Part shown: positions 33,707 through 37,396 of the stretch, one piece after another
Numbering within the stretch: the stretch's first letter is position 1
Layout: each line of letters begins with the position of its first letter
Assembly (NCBI RefSeq): GCF_947632445.1
Contig: NZ_CANRPM010000027.1
Location: forward strand, 1 to 37,396
Source: an uncultured Bacteroides sp.
GTDB taxonomy: Bacteria > Bacteroidota > Bacteroidia > Bacteroidales > Bacteroidaceae
Reading direction: 5' to 3'
DNA: 37,396 nucleotides
Program-made: the position numbers and the translations under genes
Notes under the pieces: model-generated
Databases searched by the model: none
What the model saw: the letters and a program-made list of their open reading frames with translations, nothing else
What the model was told of the DNA's origin: nothing

Positions 33707-35647
33707 ATGATAAAAATAACATTCCCAGATGGCTCTGTTCGTGAATACAACGAAGGAGTAACCGGCTTACAAATAGCAGAAAGTATCAGTTCAAGACTGG
33801 CTCAAGAAGTCTTGGCTTGTGGTGTAAACGGCGAAATTTATGATTTGGGGCGTCCCATTCAGAATGATGCCGAGATTGTTCTTTATAAGTGGGAAGATGA
33901 GCAGGGTAAGCATGCTTTCTGGCACACCAGTGCTCACTTGCTGGCAGAAGCTTTGCAGGAACTCTATCCTGGTATTCAGTTCGGTATAGGTCCGGCAATA
34001 GAAAACGGATTTTATTATGATGTTGATCCGGGCGAAACGCCCATTAAAGAAGTTGATCTGCCTGCGATTGAAAGCAAGATGGCTGAACTGGCTGCCAAGA
34101 AAGAGGTTGTTGTTCGCCAAGATATTTCGAAGAAAGATGCTCTGAAAAAATTTGGAGATCGTGGTGAAACCTACAAGTGTGAACTGATTTCTGAGTTGGA
34201 AGACGGTCACATCACAACTTATACACAAGGTTCATTTACAGATTTGTGTCGTGGCCCACACTTGATGACGACGGCTCCTATCAAGGCTATCAAACTGACT
34301 TCAGTAGCCGGTGCCTATTGGCGTGGACAGGAAGATCGTAAGATGATGACCCGTATTTATGGCATCACTTTTCCCAAAAAAAAGATGCTGGACGAATATT
34401 TGGTGCTGATGGAAGAAGCCAAGAAACGTGACCATCGTAAGATAGGTAAAGAGATGGAATTGTTCATGTTCTCCGATACGGTAGGCAAGGGCCTTCCGAT
34501 GTGGTTGCCGAAAGGAACAGCCTTGCGTATCCGTTTGCAGGATTTCTTGCGTCGTATCCAGGCTCGTTATGATTATCAGGAAGTGATGTGTCCACCTATC
34601 GGAAACAAACTTCTGTATATTACTTCCGGCCACTATGCTAAGTATGGAAAAGACTCCTTCCAACCTATCCATACACCTGAAGAAGGTGAAGAATACTTCT
34701 TGAAGCCGATGAACTGCCCTCACCACTGTATGATATACAAGAACTCGCCTCGTTCGTACAAGGATCTGCCTTTACGTCTTGCTGAATTCGGTACGGTTTG
34801 TCGTTATGAGCAAAGCGGTGAGTTGCATGGATTGACTCGTGTACGTAGCTTTACGCAAGATGATGCACATTTGTTCTGCCGGCCTGATCAAGTAAAGGAT
34901 GAATTCTTACGTGTGATGGATATTATTTCCATTGTGTTCAAGTCTATGAATTTTGAGAACTTTGAAGCACAGATTTCTTTGCGTGACAAAGAAAATCGTG
35001 AAAAATATATCGGTAGCGATGAAAACTGGGAGAAAGCAGAACGTGCTATTATCGAAGCTTGCGAAGAAAAAGGTTTGAAGGCAAAGATTGAATACGGTGA
35101 GGCTGCTTTCTATGGCCCGAAGCTTGACTTTATGGTAAAGGATGCCATTGGACGCCGTTGGCAGTTGGGAACTATTCAGGTTGACTATAACCTGCCCGAA
35201 CGCTTCCAGTTGGAATATACGGGAGCTGACAATCAGAAACATCGCCCTGTGATGATTCATCGTGCACCTTTTGGTTCTATGGAGCGTTTCGTCGCTGTGC
35301 TTATTGAGCATACAGCTGGTAAGTTCCCTTTATGGCTGACTCCCGATCAGGTCGCTATTCTGCCTATCAGCGAAAAGTTCAATGATTATGCTAATGAAGT
35401 GCGTATGATATTGAAGAAATATGATATTCGTGCTTTAGTGGATGAACGTAACGAGAAGATCGGACGTAAGATTCGTGACAACGAGATGAAGCGCATTCCT
35501 TATATGCTTGTTGTTGGTGAAAAGGAGGCGGAAAACGGCGAAGTTTCTGTACGTAAGCAAGGTAAAGGTGACCAAGGTACAATGAAAGTGGAAAAATTTG
35601 CTAAAAAAATCAGTGAAGAAGTTCAGAATATGATAAATAAGTGGTAA
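33707..35647 (+). CDS. thrS: Threonyl-tRNA synthetase
   Basis: It charges tRNA-Thr with threonine. The protein has 646 residues from ATG 33707 ([13 protein letters not shown] is the family's TGS-domain start; upstream codons to 33641 are not conserved and contain a promoter box). It has the TGS domain (1-62), an editing domain (HTSAHLL near 77-83), a class II catalytic core with MNCPHHC zinc ligands near 336, motif 2 in [20 protein letters not shown] and motif 3 in [10 protein letters not shown]-terminal anticodon-binding domain follows (from about 545). No T-box leader is visible, as expected outside Firmicutes. Confidence 0.97.
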   Translation: MIKITFPDGSVREYNEGVTGLQIAESISSRLAQEVLACGVNGEIYDLGRPIQNDAEIVLYKWEDEQGKHAFWHTSAHLLAEALQELYPGIQFGIGPAIENGFYYDVDPGETPIKEVDLPAIESKMAELAAKKEVVVRQDISKKDALKKFGDRGETYKCELISELEDGHITTYTQGSFTDLCRGPHLMTTAPIKAIKLTSVAGAYWRGQEDRKMMTRIYGITFPKKKMLDEYLVLMEEAKKRDHRKIGKEMELFMFSDTVGKGLPMWLPKGTALRIRLQDFLRRIQARYDYQEVMCPPIGNKLLYITSGHYAKYGKDSFQPIHTPEEGEEYFLKPMNCPHHCMIYKNSPRSYKDLPLRLAEFGTVCRYEQSGELHGLTRVRSFTQDDAHLFCRPDQVKDEFLRVMDIISIVFKSMNFENFEAQISLRDKENREKYIGSDENWEKAERAIIEACEEKGLKAKIEYGEAAFYGPKLDFMVKDAIGRRWQLGTIQVDYNLPERFQLEYTGADNQKHRPVMIHRAPFGSMERFVAVLIEHTAGKFPLWLTPDQVAILPISEKFNDYANEVRMILKKYDIRALVDERNEKIGRKIRDNEMKRIPYMLVVGEKEAENGEVSVRKQGKGDQGTMKVEKFAKKISEEVQNMINKW

Positions 35648-35652
35648 ATTTG
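35621..35652 (+). promoter_or_regulatory. Candidate internal promoter of infC
   Basis: TAAATTTG (35645-35652), which includes the thrS stop codon TAA, matches the -7 box, with GTTC (35621-35624) 20 bases upstream. It would allow infC-rpmI-rplT to be made separately from thrS. Confidence 0.4.
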
Positions 35653-35705
35653 CGGCCAATTTAGCAGTAACAAATAAAAAACGCATAGGAAGTAAACGTT
35701 ATTTA

Positions 35706-36257
35706 ATGAAGAATGACAGCTTAAAAGGGCAACATCGGATTAATGAACAAATCCGTGCCAAAGAAGTCCGTATAGTAGGCGATGAGGTAGAAAACAAAGT
35801 ATATCCGATAGCACAGGCTTTGAAATTGGCCGAAGAATACGAAGCGGACCTTGTAGAGATTTCTCCCAACGCACAACCCCCTGTTTGTCGTATTATTGAT
35901 TACTCTAAATTCCTTTACCAACTGAAGAAACGTCAGAAAGAACAGAAAGCCAAGCAGGTTACAGTCAACGTGAAGGAAATCCGTTTTGGTCCTCAAACTG
36001 ATGACCATGACTATAATTTCAAGTTGAAGCATGCTAAAGGTTTTTTGGAAGATGGTGACAAGGTGAAGGCGTATGTTTTCTTCAAAGGTCGTTCCATTTT
36101 GTTTAAAGAACAAGGTGAAGTATTGTTGCTTCGTTTTGCGAATGATTTGGAAGACTATGCTAAAGTGGATCAGATGCCAGTTCTTGAAGGAAAGCGCATG
36201 ACGATTCAACTTTCGCCGAAGAAAGCGACGGGAACAAAGAAGCCTGCTAACTTTTAA
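35706..36257 (+). CDS. infC: Translation initiation factor IF-3
   Basis: IF-3 binds the 30S subunit and checks the start codon. The 183-residue protein has the N-terminal domain ([17 protein letters not shown]), a lysine-rich linker ([11 protein letters not shown]) and the C-terminal domain ([21 protein letters not shown]). The start is a normal ATG, not the AUU that gives autoregulation in E. coli. A short Lys/Thr-rich tail ([12 protein letters not shown]) follows. It is followed by rpmI and rplT, the classic order. Confidence 0.96.
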   Translation: MKNDSLKGQHRINEQIRAKEVRIVGDEVENKVYPIAQALKLAEEYEADLVEISPNAQPPVCRIIDYSKFLYQLKKRQKEQKAKQVTVNVKEIRFGPQTDDHDYNFKLKHAKGFLEDGDKVKAYVFFKGRSILFKEQGEVLLLRFANDLEDYAKVDQMPVLEGKRMTIQLSPKKATGTKKPANF

Positions 36258-36357
36258 ACCGTCGATTGTTTCTGATACAACGGAAGAATAAGAAAAATGA
36301 GTAACGCCATTGTATAGTGCGTTGCCATGATAGTTTTAATAATAAAATATAAGTAAA
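36258..36357 (+). promoter_or_regulatory. Structured leader between infC and rpmI
   Basis: A hairpin pairs GTAACGC (36301-36307) with GCGTTGC (36319-36325), with one G-U and an 11-base loop. A smaller CCG..TTGT/ACAACGG stem is near the start. It lies where L20 autoregulatory leaders are found in other phyla, but no consensus for Bacteroidetes is known to me. Confidence 0.35.
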
Positions 36358-36555
36358 ATGCCAAAGATCAAGACTAACTCCGGTTCAAAAAAAAGATTTA
36401 CTCTTACCGGAACGGGTAAAATCAAAAGAAAACATGCTTTTCACAGTCACATTTTGACTAAGAAAACGAAGAAGCAGAAAAGGAATCTATGCTACGCTAC
36501 ATTAGTTGATATCACTAATGTAAGCCAGGTTAAGGAGCTTTTGGCTATAAAGTAA
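36358..36555 (+). CDS. rpmI: 50S ribosomal protein bL35
   Basis: The 65-residue, very basic protein of the large subunit has the family start [14 protein letters not shown] and the motif [17 protein letters not shown]. It lies between infC and rplT, as in most bacteria. Confidence 0.97.
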   Translation: MPKIKTNSGSKKRFTLTGTGKIKRKHAFHSHILTKKTKKQKRNLCYATLVDITNVSQVKELLAIK

Positions 36556-36590
36556 TCAGAAAGCTGCTAAGAAAATTAAAGTTATTAACC

Positions 36591-36639
36591 GAATGTTTTA
36601 GCTTGAAGTCTGTTGTGTGAAGCAATGGCGCTAACATTC
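36591..36639 (+). promoter_or_regulatory. Stem-loop just upstream of rplT, possible L20 operator
   Basis: GAATGTT (36591-36597), a TT bulge and AGC (36600-36602) pair perfectly with GCTAACATTC (36630-36639), giving ten pairs and a 27-base loop. It ends 17 bases before the rplT ATG and has no T-tail, so it is not a terminator. In E. coli, L20 binds a structure in this position to repress translation; a similar role here is inferred. Confidence 0.45.
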
Positions 36640-36656
36640 AAAAAACAAGTGAAAAT

Positions 36657-37004
36657 ATGCCAAGATCAGTAAATCACGTTGCTTCTAGAGCAAGAAGAAA
36701 GAAAATTTTGAAGTTGACCAGAGGTTACTTTGGTGCCAGAAAGAACGTTTGGACTGTTGCCAAGAACACTTGGGAGAAAGGTTTAACTTATGCGTTCCGT
36801 GACCGCAAGAATAAAAAGAGAAACTTTCGTGCTTTGTGGATTCAGCGAATCAACGCAGCCGCTCGTTTGGAGGGTCTGTCTTATTCTAAACTGATGGGTG
36901 CTTTGCACAAAGCCGGAATCGAAATTAACCGTAAGGTTTTGGCCGATTTGGCTGTTAATCATCCAGAAGCATTTAAGGCTATTGTTGCTAAAGTTAAAAA
37001 TTAA
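36657..37004 (+). CDS. rplT: 50S ribosomal protein bL20
   Basis: The protein binds 23S rRNA early in large-subunit assembly. Its 115 residues start with [20 protein letters not shown] and hold the family core [29 protein letters not shown] and [24 protein letters not shown]. In many bacteria it also represses its own operon. A strong terminator follows three bases after its stop. Confidence 0.97.
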   Translation: MPRSVNHVASRARRKKILKLTRGYFGARKNVWTVAKNTWEKGLTYAFRDRKNKKRNFRALWIQRINAAARLEGLSYSKLMGALHKAGIEINRKVLADLAVNHPEAFKAIVAKVKN

Positions 37005-37006
37005 GG

Positions 37007-37045
37007 AAAGTGCTGGATTCCCATAAAGTTTCCAGCACTTTTTTA
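37007..37045 (+). terminator. Terminator of the thrS-rplT cluster
   Basis: Bases 37007-37017 (AAAGTGCTGGA) pair perfectly with 37031-37041 (13-base loop) and end in a T-run. Confidence 0.9.
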
Positions 37046-37053
37046 TGTTTTTC

Positions 37054-37084
37054 TTGTTTCTTTCATAGAAACTTCTTATCTTTG
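37054..37084 (+). promoter_or_regulatory. Promoter of a short unit downstream of rplT
   Basis: TATCTTTG (37077-37084) is an exact -7 box, with TTG (37054-37056) 20 bases upstream. The transcript would start near 37091 and reach the terminator at about 37313, about 220 bases. Confidence 0.55.
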
Positions 37085-37090
37085 TCATAG

Positions 37091-37276
37091 AAAAAAATAG
37101 CTGCATTGATTGGATCGGGAAACTCATCAAATTATACGAAATACCGAGACACACTTCGATTCTCAATGGCGGGCCACGCCTTTCGGGGTAACTTTTGAGT
37201 CGGTGGATTACAAAGAGGACGAGTACTCAAATCATGTCTATCGGAGTTTCATCACATCATCGGTGCGGCTTTCTAT
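37091..37276 (+). other. Short transcription unit, small RNA or gene remnant
   Basis: It lies between its own promoter and a strong terminator. One frame is open from a TTG at 37110 to a TAA at 37290-37292 (60 residues, ending SVRLSIKKEW), but there is no ATG start or visible Shine-Dalgarno site. A second frame (from about 37101 to a TAA near 37190) also looks protein-like (DWIGKLIKLYEIPRH), so this may be a frame-shifted remnant. A small RNA is equally possible; a GGCG/CGCC hairpin lies near 37167. Coding status is unresolved. Confidence 0.35.
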
Positions 37277-37319
37277 AAAAAAGGAATGGTAATTTAGTTG
37301 CCATTCCTTTTTTTTTTTC
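37277..37319 (+). terminator. Strong Rho-independent terminator
   Basis: The run AAAAAAGGAATGG (37277-37289) pairs with CCATTCC and T-run from 37301. The tail is about a dozen T residues. It works equally well on the minus strand because the stem is flanked by A and T runs. Confidence 0.9.
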
Positions 37320-37322
37320 AAA

Positions 37323-37396
37323 TTGTCTAGTCCTGAAATAGCGTTACAACAAAAAGTAACATTATGGAAAAGACAGAAACAAAGTACGTTAAGCGC
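37323..37396 (+). mobile_element. Possible left end of an IS3-type insertion sequence (partial)
   Basis: The sequence TGTCTAGTCCTGAAATAGCG (from about 37324) is followed at 37364 by an ATG opening the frame MEKTETKYVKR, which runs out of the window. I recall Bacteroides IS3-family transposase OrfA proteins starting this way after a similar terminal sequence. The right end and target duplication lie outside the window, so this is only a probable call. Confidence 0.4.
37364..37396 (+). CDS. 5' end of a probable IS3-family transposase OrfA (partial)
   Basis: ATG 37364 begins an open frame of 11 residues to the window edge (MEKTETKYVKR). The basic, Lys/Thr-rich start resembles the helix-turn-helix OrfA protein of IS3-type elements. 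Too little is visible for certainty. Confidence 0.35.
   Translation, partial: MEKTETKYVKR

Overview
This is chromosomal DNA from a Bacteroidales bacterium, most likely a Bacteroides species. Three things point there: recurrent promoters with a TAnnTTTG -7 box, lipoproteins with acidic residues after the lipobox cysteine, and typical families (DUF5723-like barrel, PCMD protein, GluP-type sugar importer, stand-alone MetH activation protein). Most of it is housekeeping and central metabolism, with one clear accessory theme: sulfate activation coupled to a sulfotransferase.

Layout. 1-93: 3' end of an unidentified + strand gene and its terminator. 276-5218 (minus): a small secreted protein, a 23-bp tandem repeat, plsC, and a lipoprotein plus beta-barrel pair. 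5610-6732 (minus): ECF sigma factor followed one base later by a four-helix membrane protein, probably its anti-sigma factor. 6789-10912 (minus): a 2-oxoacid:ferredoxin oxidoreductase operon (TPR protein, ferredoxin, alpha, a 56-residue membrane protein, beta, gamma), then a stand-alone B12-dependent methionine synthase activation protein behind a large hairpin. 11074-15555 (minus): a GC-rich block with a secreted GH28 glycosidase and a tkt-rpiB operon, separated by a 40/41-bp palindromic tandem array. 15734-19411 (minus): galM-gluP-galK, divergent from manA (+). 20670-21538 (minus): YtxH, holin-like and small-protein envelope operon. 21722-22679 (+): two lipoproteins, one with a SPOR domain.

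22872-30538 (+) is the most interesting region: cysQ, an SLC13 permease, cysC, cysD, cysN, a PAPS-dependent sulfotransferase and a secreted PCMD protein. Read together, sulfate is imported, activated to APS and then PAPS, the sulfonate is transferred to an acceptor, and the product PAP is hydrolysed. No sulfite-forming reductase is present in the window, so the PAPS appears destined for sulfonation. As I recall, B. thetaiotaomicron has a steroid/cholesterol sulfotransferase locus of this kind.

30581-37004 (+): ruvX, def, a 680-residue TPR protein, thrS, infC, rpmI and rplT, ending in a strong terminator. A short promoter-terminator unit of unknown nature follows, and the window ends in what looks like the left end of an IS3-type insertion sequence.

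Base composition is uneven: the GH28/tkt block is strongly GC-rich and the thrS-rplT region AT-rich. I saw no tRNA, rRNA or CRISPR array.
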